A stretch of DNA of 64,000 bases from Novosphingobium sp. EMRT-2 (GTDB taxonomy: Bacteria; Pseudomonadota; Alphaproteobacteria; Sphingomonadales; Sphingomonadaceae): assembly GCF_005145025.1 (NCBI RefSeq), contig NZ_CP039695.1, positions 2,837,501 through 2,901,500 of the forward strand, read 5' to 3'. This document shows positions 43,295 to 55,834 of this stretch, piece by piece; the stretch's first letter is position 1; the number at the start of each line of letters is the position of its first letter. Under the pieces are notes generated by a model, which ran no database searches, was not told where the DNA came from, and saw only the letters and a list, made by a program, of their open reading frames with translations. The position numbers and the translations under genes are program-made.

Positions 43295-44692
43295 ATGATC
43301 GAGGACCAGGAAGCGCTGGATCTGGCAGCGGACTGGGCCGACATCAGCCAGGGTCTGAAAAAGGATCTGGGATCGCAGCTGCACGGGCAGTGGATCAAGC
43401 CGATCCAGCTTGGCAGCTTCTGCAAGGAAACCGGCACGCTCGACCTGTTCCTGCCGACCGAGTTCTCCGCGAACTGGGTGGCGGATCGCTTCGCCGATCG
43501 CCTGTCGCTGGCGTGGAAGATCGCGCGGTCGGAAGTGCGTCAGGTGCGCATCACGGTGCATCCGCGCCGCCGCGCCATGCCCGAACTGCGCATCGGCGGC
43601 GATGCACCGGTGCCGGCGGCGTCGGCCACCGTGCGTACCCCGGCTTCGATCGGCATGTCGGATTCGCTGGTTTCGGGTCTCGATCCCTCGCTGATCTTCG
43701 CCGAGTTCGTGAGCGGTTCGGCCAACGTGCTGGCAGTCAACGCGGCGCAGCGCATGGCCGCGCTGGAGACGCCCCAGTTCTCGCCGCTCTATCTCAAGGC
43801 CTCGACCGGGCAGGGCAAGACCCACCTGCTGCACGCGATCGGCCACGCCTATGCCGCGAACCGGCCCGGCGCGCGCATCTTCTACTGCTCGGCCGAGCGC
43901 TTCATGATCGAATTCGTCCAGGCCATGCGCCAGAACGAGATGATCGAGTTCAAGGCGCGCCTGCGCGGCTTCGATCTGCTGCTGGTCGACGATATCCAGT
44001 TCATCATCGGCAAGGCGAGCACGCAGGAGGAATTCCTGCACACGATCGACGCGCTGCTGGCCGCCGGCAAGCGGCTGGTCGTCGCGGCGGATCGCGCGCC
44101 GCAGGCGCTCGATGGGGTCGAACAGCGGCTGCTGTCGCGTCTGTCGATGGGGCTGGTGGCCGATATCCAGCCGGCCGACATCGAACTGCGCCGCAAGATC
44201 CTCGAACACCGCCTGTCGCGCTTCACCAGCACGCAGGTTCCGTCCGACGTGATCGAATTCCTCGCGCGCACGATCAACCGCAATATCCGTGAACTGGTCG
44301 GCGGCCTCAACAAGCTGATCGCATTCGCCCAGCTCACTGGCCAGCCGGTCTCGCTGCAACTGGCCGAGGAACAGCTCACTGACATTCTCTCGGCCAACCG
44401 CCGGCGCATCACGATCGACGAGATCCAGCGCACGGTCTGCCAGTTCTACCGCGTGGACCGCACGGAAATGGCCTCCAAGCGCCGCGCCCGCGCCGTGGTT
44501 CGCCCGCGCCAGGTGGCGATGTATCTCGCCAAGGTGCTGACGCCGCGCAGCTATCCGGAAATCGGCCGCAAGTTCGGCGGGCGCGATCACTCCACCGTGA
44601 TTCACGCGGTGCGGCTGATCGAGGAACTGCGCACGCGCGATGCCGACATGGACGGCGACGTGCGGACGCTGCTGCGTCAGCTCGAAGACTGA
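43295..44692 (+). CDS. dnaA: chromosomal replication initiator protein DnaA
   Basis: A 465-residue AAA+ initiator. N-terminal DnaB-interaction domain begins DWADISQGLKKDLGSQLHGQW. Walker A is in the form KASTGQGKTHLLHA (the usual G-x-G-L-G-K is altered here to STGQGK), Walker B is LLLVDDIQFI, and the DNA-binding signature GGRDHSTVIHAVRLIEEL is at the C-terminus. The ATG at 43295 follows AGGAAGGGACGGG; in-frame codons back to 43196/43202 (MDEFGSAG) are an alternative start adding about 31 residues. It starts about 560 bp after rpsT. Confidence 0.95.
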   Translation: MIEDQEALDLAADWADISQGLKKDLGSQLHGQWIKPIQLGSFCKETGTLDLFLPTEFSANWVADRFADRLSLAWKIARSEVRQVRITVHPRRRAMPELRIGGDAPVPAASATVRTPASIGMSDSLVSGLDPSLIFAEFVSGSANVLAVNAAQRMAALETPQFSPLYLKASTGQGKTHLLHAIGHAYAANRPGARIFYCSAERFMIEFVQAMRQNEMIEFKARLRGFDLLLVDDIQFIIGKASTQEEFLHTIDALLAAGKRLVVAADRAPQALDGVEQRLLSRLSMGLVADIQPADIELRRKILEHRLSRFTSTQVPSDVIEFLARTINRNIRELVGGLNKLIAFAQLTGQPVSLQLAEEQLTDILSANRRRITIDEIQRTVCQFYRVDRTEMASKRRARAVVRPRQVAMYLAKVLTPRSYPEIGRKFGGRDHSTVIHAVRLIEELRTRDADMDGDVRTLLRQLED

Positions 44693-44737
44693 CGGGAAAC
44701 GGGGGCGGGCCTGACACGCCCGCGCCCGTCGATTGCT

Positions 44738-45145
44738 TCAGACCAGACCCAGCTTTGCCAGCTCGCCGGCCAGCCCGGCGGGCAGGGCTTCGCCCGCTTC
44801 CCCCATGGCCAGATCGCGCGGCGCGTCCTTGTCTTCCAGATAGCGCCAGCCCTGGTGCGCCCGGCGCGGCACGGGATGGACGTCGATCAACTGGGTGGAG
44901 ATGACGATGTGCGTCTTGCCACCTTCGGCTTCCTCGAAACCCAGGATCGGCGAGCGCGCGACGAGCTGGTGCTTCAACACCCAGAACAGCGATCCGCCCA
45001 CCATTTCGGCGTGGCGCTTGGGCAGGTAGCGCGTGGTCAGCCGCGCCTCCGGTCCGCGCCGGGCGAACCAGGCGTGGACCTCGGCCAGCGACTGCGCGCC
45101 ATAGGCAACCTTGGTCATGTGCAGGCGCGGGGTGTCATCGTCCAT
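44738..45145 (-). CDS. DUF1489 family protein
   Basis: A 135-residue cytosolic protein matching the alphaproteobacterial DUF1489 family: LHMTKVAYGAQSLAEVHAWF at the start, then TRYLPKRHAEMVGGSLFWVLKHQLVARSPILGF in two adjoining conserved blocks, and HQGWRYLEDKDAP near the end. Function is unknown. It is upstream-adjacent to mgtE on the same strand (its 5' end is 19 bp from the mgtE stop), so the two may be cotranscribed with mgtE first. An internal ATG at 45118 is an alternative start. Confidence 0.88.
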   Translation of the reverse strand: MDDDTPRLHMTKVAYGAQSLAEVHAWFARRGPEARLTTRYLPKRHAEMVGGSLFWVLKHQLVARSPILGFEEAEGGKTHIVISTQLIDVHPVPRRAHQGWRYLEDKDAPRDLAMGEAGEALPAGLAGELAKLGLV

Positions 45146-45164
45146 CGTCAGGCATCGTCCATTA

Positions 45165-46625
45165 TCAGGCGCCGATCCCCGCCAGCGTCGCCAGCCCCAG
45201 GAAGCTGAGGAAGCCCATGCAATCGGTGCACATCGTCACGAACACGGCGGACGAGGTGGCCGGATCGATGTTCATGCGATCGAGCGTGACGGGTACGAAC
45301 ACCCCGGCCAGCCCGGCGACCATGTTGTTGATGAAGATTGCGGCGGCGAAGACCAGCGCCAGCGGCACGCTGTGCCAGAGGAAGAACGATCCGATCCCGA
45401 TCAGCGTGCCGAGCGAAACGCCGTTGGTCGCAGCGATGCGGAATTCGCGGCTCAGCACGCGCAGGGTATTGCTGCTGGTCAGCTGGTTGGTGGCGATGGC
45501 GCGCACGATCACGGCCAAGGTCTGCGTGCCGGCGTTGCCGCCCATCCCGGTGACGATGCCCATCAGCGTCGCCAGCACCGCGTAGCGCGCGATCTCGGCA
45601 TCGAACAGGCTCACCACGCTGGCCGCCAGCATCGCCGTCGGCAGGTTGATCAGCAGCCACAGCAGGCGCGTGCGCACCGTCAGGTGCAGCGGCTCGTTGA
45701 TGTCGCCATCGCCGGCGCCGGACAGCAGCAGCGCGTCCTCACCCGCTTCTTCCTGGATGATGTGGACCACGTCGTCGACGGTGATCTGGCCGACCAGCCG
45801 GCCGTCCTCGTCGACCACCGCGGCGGAGATCAGTGCATACTTCTGGAAGCGGAGCGCCACTTCCTCCTGGTCCATCGTGACCGGAATCAGCGTCTGGTCG
45901 CGCTTCATCACGTCGGCCAGTGCCACGTCACGCGGCGTGCGCAGGATCCACGAAAGCACGCAGGTGCCGATCGGGCGGTGCTTGTGATCGACGATGAACA
46001 CTTCCCAGAACTCGGTGGCGAGATCCTGGTTTTCGCGCAGGTAGTCGATGAGATTGCCGACGGTGAGATGTTCGGGCACCGCGATCAGATCGCGGCTCAT
46101 CAGGCGGCCGGCGGTCTCTTCCGGATAGGACAGCGCGCTTTCGATCGCGGCGCGATCTTCTGGATCGAGCTCGGCGAGGACGGCTTCCTTGTCCTCCTCG
46201 TCGAGGTCCTCGATCAGGGCGACCGCGTCGTCGGTCTCCATCTGCTCGGCCAGCTCGGCCACCTCGTCGGGGTCGAGCTGCTCGATCAGCGATTCGCGGA
46301 CGTGGTCGTTGAGTTCGGCGAGCACTTCGCCGCCCATCAGGTCGTTGATGGCGCGGGCTAGGCGGGGCCGTTCCTCGGCGTCGATCAGCTCGAACAGGTC
46401 GGCGATGTCGGCCGGGTGCAGCGGCTCGACAAGATCATAGACCGCGTCGCGGTCGCCTTCGTCCAGCGCATCGCAGACCTTGCGGATGAACGCCGGCTTC
46501 AGCGTGTTGTGTTCCTCGTCGAGACTTTCCGCATGGCGCGCGGTTTCCTCGGCCGGCGATGCATCGCCGCCGTCGGCAAGGGCCAAGTCGATGGCCAGAT
46601 CGATCCGGTCGTCTTCGCGCTCCAT
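45165..46625 (-). CDS. mgtE: magnesium transporter MgtE
   Basis: A 486-residue Mg2+ channel. The cytosolic N-domain (PLHPADIADLFELIDAEERP) is followed by tandem CBS domains (about residues 170-290) that gate the pore, and five C-terminal membrane helices ending CTDCMGFLSFLGLATLAGI. The helix with GMGGNAGTQTLAV carries the pore motif. The ATG at 46625 starts MEREDDRIDL; in-frame codons upstream add a short non-family leader. DUF1489 follows 19 bp downstream. Confidence 0.95.
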   Translation of the reverse strand: MEREDDRIDLAIDLALADGGDASPAEETARHAESLDEEHNTLKPAFIRKVCDALDEGDRDAVYDLVEPLHPADIADLFELIDAEERPRLARAINDLMGGEVLAELNDHVRESLIEQLDPDEVAELAEQMETDDAVALIEDLDEEDKEAVLAELDPEDRAAIESALSYPEETAGRLMSRDLIAVPEHLTVGNLIDYLRENQDLATEFWEVFIVDHKHRPIGTCVLSWILRTPRDVALADVMKRDQTLIPVTMDQEEVALRFQKYALISAAVVDEDGRLVGQITVDDVVHIIQEEAGEDALLLSGAGDGDINEPLHLTVRTRLLWLLINLPTAMLAASVVSLFDAEIARYAVLATLMGIVTGMGGNAGTQTLAVIVRAIATNQLTSSNTLRVLSREFRIAATNGVSLGTLIGIGSFFLWHSVPLALVFAAAIFINNMVAGLAGVFVPVTLDRMNIDPATSSAVFVTMCTDCMGFLSFLGLATLAGIGA

Positions 46626-46738
46626 CAAGGGCCGGGATAGGCGGTCGCAAGCCAAAAGCAACGCCCGAAAAGAGCATGGCGTGACTTTGTCGGGGAAGAC
46701 CCTATATCGGCGGCAGACAAGGAAGGATTTTGTGACAG

Positions 46739-48956
<2,218 letters not shown>

Positions 48957-48969
48957 CGGGGCGGGCGGC

Positions 48970-49866
48970 TTACCGCTCCCACGGCGGCACCGGGCTGAAA
49001 TGGCGGCGCAGGTGTTCGGTGAACGCGCCGACGCTCGCCGCCATGTGCTGGCCCGCCGGCCGGATCGCATAGATTGCCACGTCGTCGCTGCCCTGGTGAT
49101 CGGGCAGCACGCGCACCACGCGCCCTTCGGCCAGGTCTGGCCGGATGTCCCACAGCGAACGCAGCGCGATGCCCACGCCCCCCAGCGTCAGTTCGCGCAC
49201 GACCTCGCTCGAATTGGTGGCGACCACACTCTCCGCGTCGATCGTCACCGGCCGGCCGTTGGCGCTGAGCCGCCACGGCAACTGGCCACGCGCGGCGAGC
49301 AGACGGTGCCCGGCCAGGTCGCGAATCGATGCCGGCGTGCCGTGCGCGGCGAGATAGGCGGGCGAGGCGCAGAGGATGCGGCGGCTGGGCGCGAGCCGCA
49401 CCGCCTCCAGTCCGCGCTCCACCCGCGCCGTGATGCGGATGGCCAGGTCGATCCGTTCCGCCAGCAGATCGGTGAAGCCATCGCTCAGCTCGATCTCGAT
49501 CCGCACCTCGGGGAAGTGTTCCAGGAACGAGGGCAGCAGCGGGGCGATGAACATGCGCCCGAACGAGGTGGGGGCGGCGATGCGCAGCGGCCCCTTCGGC
49601 TCCAGCGTGCGCCCCGCGACCCGCGCCTCGGCATCGTCGATGCTGGACAGGATCGCGAGCACGTCGGCGTGGAAGCGCGCGCCCTGTTCGGTCAGTTCCA
49701 GCCGCCGCGTGGTGCGCCGGATCAGTTCCGCTCCCAGCCGCTCCTCCAGCCGCGCCAGCCGCTTCGACACCATCGGCGGGGAAAGCCGCAGCGCCCGCGC
49801 GGCGGCGGCGAGGCTGCCGCTGGCCACGATCTGTGCGAAAAGCCGATAGTCCCGATCCCCGTCCAT
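48970..49866 (-). CDS. LysR-family transcriptional regulator
   Basis: A 298-residue regulator with an N-terminal winged HTH ([33 protein letters not shown]) and a periplasmic-binding-protein-like effector domain resembling the CrgA-like LysR subgroup ([20 protein letters not shown]). It is divergent from glcB across about 105 bp and likely regulates it or itself; no effector is indicated. The start ATG at 49866 begins the HTH region. Confidence 0.9.
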   Translation of the reverse strand: MDGDRDYRLFAQIVASGSLAAAARALRLSPPMVSKRLARLEERLGAELIRRTTRRLELTEQGARFHADVLAILSSIDDAEARVAGRTLEPKGPLRIAAPTSFGRMFIAPLLPSFLEHFPEVRIEIELSDGFTDLLAERIDLAIRITARVERGLEAVRLAPSRRILCASPAYLAAHGTPASIRDLAGHRLLAARGQLPWRLSANGRPVTIDAESVVATNSSEVVRELTLGGVGIALRSLWDIRPDLAEGRVVRVLPDHQGSDDVAIYAIRPAGQHMAASVGAFTEHLRRHFSPVPPWER

Positions 49867-49883
49867 TGGTTCTCCAGAAGAAT

Positions 49884-49906
49884 GAGTGTCGTAACTTTAA
49901 TCACTC
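49884..49906. promoter_or_regulatory. GAGTG-N13-CACTC inverted repeat, possible LysR operator
   Basis: In the LysR-glcB divergent region, GAGTG (49884-49888) and CACTC (49902-49906) flank an AT-rich centre. The overall geometry resembles LysR-type inverted repeats, though the classic T-N11-A was not pinned down. Confidence 0.35.
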
Positions 49907-49970
49907 TACCGAACGAGATGACCGAAGGCTAGGATGCGCGCATCGGAATGGATGCGCATGGGAGCAAGCG

Positions 49971-52073
49971 ATGAGTGAACGGGTTGAACGCAGCGGTCTG
50001 AAGGTCGACGGCCAGCTTGCCGCTTTCCTCGAACAGCGCGTGCTGGCGCCGATCGGGCAGGACGCCGCTGCTTTCTGGCAGGGCTTCGCCGCGCTGTGCG
50101 ATCGCCTCGTGCCGCAGAACCGCGCGCTGCTGGCCAAGCGCGATGCGCTGCAGGCGCAGATCGACGCCTGGCACCTCGCGCGCAAGGGCCAGCCTATCGA
50201 CGCCGACGCCTATCGCGCGTTCCTGACCGAGATCGGCTATCTCGTGCCCGAACCGGAGGACTTCCTGATCGGCACGCAGAACGTGGACGAGGAAATCGCC
50301 ACGATGGCCGGGCCGCAGCTTGTCGTTCCCGTGCTCAACGCGCGCTTCCTGCTCAACGCCGCCAACGCGCGCTGGGGCAGCCTCTATGACGCGTTCTACG
50401 GTACCGACGCGCTCGATGCGCCGCCGGCGCGCCCCGGTGGGTATGACGAGGCGCGCGGCGCGGCGGTGATCGCTGCCGGGCGCCAGTTCCTCGATGGCGC
50501 GCTGCCCGGCTGGGAAGCGGCGCTGACCGGCGGCGAATGCCCGCATCCTTACGCCACGCGCGATGGCGGGGTGATGTTCAAGCACAACGGGTTGCACATC
50601 GAGCTGGTGATCGATCGCAATCACCCGGTGGGCAAGGGCGATCCGCTGGGCATTGCTGACATCGTGCTCGAAGCCGCGCTGACCACGATCGTCGATCTGG
50701 AGGATTCGGTCGCCGCGGTCGATGCCGAGGACAAGCTGGCGGCCTACGCCAACTGGCTGGGCGTGATCCGCGGCGATCTGGCCGATACGTTCGAGAAGGG
50801 AGGCCAGACCATCACCCGCACGCTGGCGGAGGACCGCACCTGGCACGCGCCTTCGGGATCGGCGTTCAGCCTGCCGGGGCGCAGCCTGCTGTTCGTGCGC
50901 AATGTCGGCCATCTGATGACCAATCCGGCGATCCTGCTGGCTGACGGATCCGAAATCCCCGAAGGGATCCTGGACGCCGTCATCACCTCGGCGATCAGCA
51001 CACACGACGTGAAGGGCCTAGGCCGCTTCCGCAACAGCCGCACCGGCAGCATCTACATCGTCAAGCCCAAGATGCACGGGCCGGAGGAAGTGGCCTTCAC
51101 CAACACGCTGTTCGATGCGGTCGAAGACCTGCTCAGCCTGCCGCGCCACACGGTCAAGGTCGGCGTGATGGACGAGGAGCGCCGCACCAGCGCCAACCTC
51201 GCCGCCTGCATCGCGGCGGTGAAGGACCGCATCGTGTTCATCAACACCGGCTTCCTCGACCGTACCGGCGACGAGATCCACACCTCGATGCAGGCCGGGG
51301 CGATGATCCGCAAGGGTGCGATGAAGGCGTCCGGCTGGATCGCCGCCTATGAAAAGCGCAACGTCTGCATCGGCTTGCATCACGGCCTTTCGGGTAAGGC
51401 GCAGATCGGCAAGGGCATGTGGGCCGCGCCGGACATGATGCGCGACATGATGGACCAGAAGATCGGCCATCCGAAGACCGGCGCCAACACCGCCTGGGTG
51501 CCTTCACCCACGGCCGCGACGCTGCACGCCACGCACTATCACCAGGTCGATGTCTTCGCCGTCCAGAAGGACGTGGCGAAGGAGGAAACCCCGGGGCTGG
51601 ACGTGCTGCTGGCCGTGCCGCTGGCGGCGGGCGCGAACTGGTCGGAAGACGAAGTGCGCGCGGAACTGGACAACAATGCGCAAGGGCTGCTGGGCTATGT
51701 CGTGCGCTGGATCGATCAGGGCGTCGGCTGCTCCAAGGTGCCCGACCTCAACGACGTGGGCCTGATGGAAGACCGCGCCACGCTGCGTATTTCCAGCCAG
51801 CACATCGCCAACTGGCTGCTGCACGGCGTCTGCTCGAAGGAGCAGGTCCTGGATTCGCTGCACCGCATGGCCGCCAAGGTGGATGCGCAGAACGCGGGCG
51901 ATCCGCTCTACGAGCCGATGGCGGGCAACTGGGACACCAGCTTTGCGTTCCGCGCGGCCTGCGATCTGGTGTTCAAGGGCGTGGAGCAGCCCAACGGCTA
52001 TACCGAGCCGCTGCTGCACGCCTGGCGGCAGAAGAAGAAGGCAGCGATCGCCAAGGTGGCGGAGCCGGCTTGA
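49971..52073 (+). CDS. glcB: malate synthase G
   Basis: A 700-residue single-chain malate synthase (isoform G) that condenses glyoxylate with acetyl-CoA to malate, for the glyoxylate cycle or glycolate use. Length is that of the G isoform rather than the ~530-residue A isoform. Conserved blocks include [36 protein letters not shown], and [18 protein letters not shown], which carries the catalytic Asp in the family. The ATG at 49971 is preceded by GGGAGCAAGCG. No isocitrate lyase gene is in view. Divergent from the LysR gene. Confidence 0.95.
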   Translation: MSERVERSGLKVDGQLAAFLEQRVLAPIGQDAAAFWQGFAALCDRLVPQNRALLAKRDALQAQIDAWHLARKGQPIDADAYRAFLTEIGYLVPEPEDFLIGTQNVDEEIATMAGPQLVVPVLNARFLLNAANARWGSLYDAFYGTDALDAPPARPGGYDEARGAAVIAAGRQFLDGALPGWEAALTGGECPHPYATRDGGVMFKHNGLHIELVIDRNHPVGKGDPLGIADIVLEAALTTIVDLEDSVAAVDAEDKLAAYANWLGVIRGDLADTFEKGGQTITRTLAEDRTWHAPSGSAFSLPGRSLLFVRNVGHLMTNPAILLADGSEIPEGILDAVITSAISTHDVKGLGRFRNSRTGSIYIVKPKMHGPEEVAFTNTLFDAVEDLLSLPRHTVKVGVMDEERRTSANLAACIAAVKDRIVFINTGFLDRTGDEIHTSMQAGAMIRKGAMKASGWIAAYEKRNVCIGLHHGLSGKAQIGKGMWAAPDMMRDMMDQKIGHPKTGANTAWVPSPTAATLHATHYHQVDVFAVQKDVAKEETPGLDVLLAVPLAAGANWSEDEVRAELDNNAQGLLGYVVRWIDQGVGCSKVPDLNDVGLMEDRATLRISSQHIANWLLHGVCSKEQVLDSLHRMAAKVDAQNAGDPLYEPMAGNWDTSFAFRAACDLVFKGVEQPNGYTEPLLHAWRQKKKAAIAKVAEPA

Positions 52074-52129
52074 TCCGCGTTGTCGGGGCGCATTGACAGG
52101 GTAGGGCTCGGCATGGTTGCTTCGCGGCC

Positions 52130-52342
52130 ATGACCGAGCCCAAAGCCACCGGACCCGCATCGTACTTCCCTTCCATCGAGAAGAAGTACGGCAAGCCGAT
52201 CGCCGATTGGAAGGCACTGGTCCGCGCCGCGCTTCCCGCGAAGCATATGGAACTGGTGGCGATGCTGAAGGAGCAGCACGGCCTGGGCCATGGCCACGCC
52301 AATGCCATCGTGGCGCACACGCTGGCCGAGGCCGACGGCTAG
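52130..52342 (+). CDS. DUF4287 domain-containing small protein
   Basis: A 70-residue protein matching DUF4287: SYFPSIEKKYGKPIADWKAL and HMELVAMLKEQHGLGHGHANAIVAHTL. It is a small helical domain of unknown function common in Actinobacteria and Alphaproteobacteria. It is a stand-alone gene 56 bp after glcB on the same strand; the ATG has no strong ribosome-binding site, so it may be cotranscribed. It converges with rsmA. Confidence 0.85.
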   Translation: MTEPKATGPASYFPSIEKKYGKPIADWKALVRAALPAKHMELVAMLKEQHGLGHGHANAIVAHTLAEADG

Positions 52343-52350
52343 CGCGACGT

Positions 52351-53184
52351 TTACGGCGTCAGCGCGCGGGCGATGCCGACAAATTCGTCCACAGAGAGCG
52401 TTTCCGCTCTCCGCTGGGGATCGATGCCCAGCGGCTCCAGCACGTCCAGCGCGCCGGGCAGGCCCTTGAGCGACTGGCGCAACATCTTGCGGCGCTGGCC
52501 GAAGGCGGCCTCGGTCACCCGTTCCAGCATCCGCGCGGAGACGCCGGCGGGCATCGCCGCCGGCTCGACATGCACGATCGCCGACATGACCTTGGGCGGC
52601 GGGGTGAACGCGCTGCGGTGCACTTTCATCGCGATGACGGGGCTGGCGCGCCACTGCGCCAGCACGGCGAGCCGGCCATAGGCATCGGTGCCGGGCCGGG
52701 CGACGATGCGCTCGGCCACTTCCAGCTGGAACATCAGCGTCAGCGATTGCCAGCGCGGCGGCCATTCCTGGCCGGAAAGCCAGCCGGTGAACAGCAGCGT
52801 GCCCACGTTGTAGGGCAGGTTGGCGGCAACGTGCCATGGCCCGTCGAACAGCGTGGCGGGATCGATCCGCGTCGCGTCGCCCTCGATCACGGTCAACTGG
52901 CCTGGGAAGGCATCCGACAGTTCCGCAAGCGCCGGCAGGCAGCGCTTGTCCATCTCGATCGCGGTCACGTTCGCCCCGGCGCGCAGCAGCGCGCGGGTCA
53001 GCCCGCCAGGACCGGGGCCGACTTCCAGCACGTTCGCCCCGCGCAGGCTGCCGGGCACCTTGGCGATCCGGTCCAGCAACTGTTCGTCGAACAGGAAGTT
53101 CTGGCCCAGCGCCTTGCTGGCGAACAGGCCGTGGCGGTTCACGACATCGCGCAATGGCGGCAGTTGGGGCGAAGTATCCGTCAT
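52351..53184 (-). CDS. rsmA: 16S rRNA (adenine(1518)-N(6)/adenine(1519)-N(6))-dimethyltransferase
   Basis: A 277-residue methyltransferase (KsgA) that dimethylates two adjacent adenosines near the 3' end of 16S rRNA. SAM motif [16 protein letters not shown] and [10 protein letters not shown] (NLPY motif IV) are present, together with the family start [17 protein letters not shown]. The ATG at 53184 overlaps the pdxA stop by 4 bases (ATGA), implying coupling. It is the last gene of the lptD-surA-pdxA-rsmA run. Confidence 0.95.
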   Translation of the reverse strand: MTDTSPQLPPLRDVVNRHGLFASKALGQNFLFDEQLLDRIAKVPGSLRGANVLEVGPGPGGLTRALLRAGANVTAIEMDKRCLPALAELSDAFPGQLTVIEGDATRIDPATLFDGPWHVAANLPYNVGTLLFTGWLSGQEWPPRWQSLTLMFQLEVAERIVARPGTDAYGRLAVLAQWRASPVIAMKVHRSAFTPPPKVMSAIVHVEPAAMPAGVSARMLERVTEAAFGQRRKMLRQSLKGLPGALDVLEPLGIDPQRRAETLSVDEFVGIARALTP

Positions 53185-54188
53185 GCGGAAAGCCTGCGCG
53201 CGGCGCATTCCCCGGCCATGCGGATCGCGGCGACGGTCGCGCCCGCGCGCGCCGTGCCGGTTCCGGCGATGGCGAAGGCGGTGCCGTGATCGGGCGAGGT
53301 GCGCACGATCGGCAGCCCCAGCGTGACGTTGACGCCGGCATCGAAATCCAGCGCCTTGAGCGGGATCAGGGCCTGATCGTGGTACATGCAGATCGCCGCG
53401 TCATAGGTCTCGCGCGCTTCGGCGTGGAACATCGTGTCCGCCGGCAAAGGCCCGCGCGCATCGATTCCGGCGGCGCGCAGCGCGGCGACGGCGGGGGCGA
53501 CCACGTCGGCGTCCTCGTGCCCCATGCGGCCGTCCTCGCCTGCGTGGGGGTTCAGCCCGGCGATGGCCAGCCGGGGTCGCCCGATGCCGAAATCGCGCGC
53601 CAGCGCAGCCGCCGCTATCGCCGCGCGCGCGCGGATCAGGTCGACGGTGAGCATGTCCGGCACCGCGCGCAGCGGAACGTGGACGGTCACGGGCACCACG
53701 CGCAGGCGTGGCCCCGCCAGCATCATCACCGCGTTCCGGGGGGTGACGCCGCAGGCTTCGGCGACGAATTCGGTCTGCCCCGGCTGGGTGAAGCCGATCG
53801 CGGCGAGGCGGCTCTTGGCGATGGGGCCGGTGACGATGCCCGCCGCCGCGCCGGATCGGGCAAGGCCGGTCGCCGTTTCCAGCGCGCGCAGGGCCAGCGC
53901 CGCACCGGCGTCGTCCGGCTCACCGGGGGTGTACGGTAGATCACCTAGGTCGATGACCGGCAGCGCGGTGTCATAGACCTCCACCGCTTCGGCGGGCGAA
54001 GCGATGGCGCGCACCGGAACCTCGATCCCGCGCCGATGCGCCGCCTGTTCGAGCAGCGCCCGGCTGCCTACTACGAAGAACGGGGGCAGGGCTTCGGCGC
54101 CGCTCAGCGCCCACGCGGCGCACAGCAGTTCCGGGCCGACACCGGCGGGATCGCCGATGCTGGCGGCGAGGGGAAGGGAAAGCGTCAT
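53181..54188 (-). CDS. pdxA: 4-hydroxythreonine-4-phosphate dehydrogenase
   Basis: A 335-residue enzyme of pyridoxal phosphate synthesis that oxidises 4-phosphohydroxy-L-threonine. The start [31 protein letters not shown], and [16 protein letters not shown] carry the conserved metal-binding region. The [17 protein letters not shown] motif contains the metal-binding His. It lies in the conserved lptD-surA-pdxA-rsmA order; its stop overlaps the rsmA start and 76 bp separate it from surA. Confidence 0.95.
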   Translation of the reverse strand: MTLSLPLAASIGDPAGVGPELLCAAWALSGAEALPPFFVVGSRALLEQAAHRRGIEVPVRAIASPAEAVEVYDTALPVIDLGDLPYTPGEPDDAGAALALRALETATGLARSGAAAGIVTGPIAKSRLAAIGFTQPGQTEFVAEACGVTPRNAVMMLAGPRLRVVPVTVHVPLRAVPDMLTVDLIRARAAIAAAALARDFGIGRPRLAIAGLNPHAGEDGRMGHEDADVVAPAVAALRAAGIDARGPLPADTMFHAEARETYDAAICMYHDQALIPLKALDFDAGVNVTLGLPIVRTSPDHGTAFAIAGTGTARAGATVAAIRMAGECAARRLSA

Positions 54189-54264
54189 GCCGGTTCCCTG
54201 TCATGCGCCGGACCGCCCGTCCTTGCGGAGCCGCAACGACGCCGCGATGACAGGCGGATCAGCG

Positions 54265-55653
54265 TCAGTTGTATTCGATCACCGCGTCGCGTCGCAGATC
54301 GCGCAGGTAGGTCTGCGCGCGCTTGTTGACGCGATCGTCTTCCATCTGCTGCTGCAATTCGTCGAAGCTCGGGCCGGAATCCACCTTGGGATCGTCACGC
54401 CCGCACAGCAGCAGCACGCGCACGCCGTCCTCGATCGATCCGAACGGCGGGGTAGCCTCGCCCACCGAGAGCTTGAGCAGCGTTTCCTGCAGCGCGCCGG
54501 GCAGGTCGCGCGCCTTGATCTGGTCGTTGGCGACCACCGATGCGCCGATCGTGGCGGCCGCCTTTTCCGCTTCGCCGCAGCCGTGGATCGTCTTCACCAT
54601 GCTGGCGAAGCCGGCGGCCTTGTCGGCGGCCTGCTTTTCAGTGGTGCCCTTGGGGAACGAGATCGAGATCTGCTTGAGGCTGAGCACGGCGTCGCGCGGA
54701 TCGGCGGTCAGCACCTGGCGCTTGTCGATCAGGTAGAGGATCGAGAAGCCGCCGGGAATCGGGATCGGGCCGGCAAGCTGGCCGGGGGCCATGCCGGCCG
54801 CGGTCGTGGCCAGTTCGTTGGGCAACTGGCCGAGGCGGATCCAGCCGAGATCGCCGCCGACCGCCGCCGTCGAGGCTTCGGAGAACTGGCGCGCATAGGC
54901 AACGAAGCTGCCGCCCTGCTTGATCTGCTCGACGATCTTTTCGGCGTTGGCGCGGACCTGCTGCTGGGTTTCGTCCGTCGCCGACAGGAAGATTTCGCCG
55001 ATGCGGTATTCCTCGGTGCCCTTCGACGCCTGGAGCCGCTCCATCATTTCGCGCACTTCGCCGTCGGAGACGTTGATGAAGGGCTGGACGTTGCGGCGCA
55101 GCAGGCGCTGCCACGAAAGCTCGCCCTTGATCTGGCGCTTGAGCGAGGCAGCCGACGAGCCGATCGAGGCGAGGTACTTTTCCAGCGCCGGCACCGACTG
55201 GCCGAAGTTCTGCGTGGCCACGCGCTCGAACGTCTGGTTCACCTCGTCATCGCCGATCTGGATGTCGGCGGCCTTGGCTTCCTGGATCTGCAGCGTTTCG
55301 TCGATCAGGTTGCGCAGTACCTGCAGGCGCAGGCGGTCCATTTCCTCCGGCCCCACCTTGTTGCCGTTGGCGTTGACGATCAGCGCCAGGCGCTGTTCCA
55401 CGTCGGTGCCGGTCACGATCTCGCCGTTCACGATCGCGGTGGCGCGGCGGACGTTGGGATCGCTCTTGCCGAACAGGGTGGGGTTGGCCGGTATGTTCAG
55501 CGCGCCATTCGCGTCGGCGCTTTCCCGCACGGCCTGCGCGCTTGCGGTTGAGGCGATCGGCGCCGCGACCATGGCGGCAAGGCCCAGAACCAGCGCGCTC
55601 TGGCCGATCAGGGGACGACGGATCGGGGAAGGAAGGCGGACGGTACGCGTCAT
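54265..55653 (-). CDS. surA: periplasmic chaperone/peptidyl-prolyl isomerase SurA
   Basis: A 462-residue periplasmic chaperone for outer-membrane proteins. Signal peptide (about residues 1-38), SurA N-terminal domain (ATAIVNGEIVTGTDVEQRLAL to FINVSDGEVREMMERL), then one clear parvulin domain (YRIGEIFLSATD to GGFSILYLIDKRQV). A degenerate second parvulin region follows, with C-terminal domain. ATG at 55653 is chosen for its signal peptide. It lies between lptD and pdxA, the standard order for LptD-directed assembly. Confidence 0.93.
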   Translation of the reverse strand: MTRTVRLPSPIRRPLIGQSALVLGLAAMVAAPIASTASAQAVRESADANGALNIPANPTLFGKSDPNVRRATAIVNGEIVTGTDVEQRLALIVNANGNKVGPEEMDRLRLQVLRNLIDETLQIQEAKAADIQIGDDEVNQTFERVATQNFGQSVPALEKYLASIGSSAASLKRQIKGELSWQRLLRRNVQPFINVSDGEVREMMERLQASKGTEEYRIGEIFLSATDETQQQVRANAEKIVEQIKQGGSFVAYARQFSEASTAAVGGDLGWIRLGQLPNELATTAAGMAPGQLAGPIPIPGGFSILYLIDKRQVLTADPRDAVLSLKQISISFPKGTTEKQAADKAAGFASMVKTIHGCGEAEKAAATIGASVVANDQIKARDLPGALQETLLKLSVGEATPPFGSIEDGVRVLLLCGRDDPKVDSGPSFDELQQQMEDDRVNKRAQTYLRDLRRDAVIEYN

Positions 55654-55834
55654 GGCAATCTGAATATCCTGTCGAACCGGCGCACCGGCATCCTTCTGCG
55701 CATTTCCCGGCAAATGGTATCGCCGGGCTTAACCCAAGCTGAGTGGCGCGGCGATAGCCGTATTGCAACGGCGAGGGAAGCGAAAGCGGGGAAAACGCCG
55801 AACGGCCGAGCTGGCGGGCATCCCGGAACGCGGG

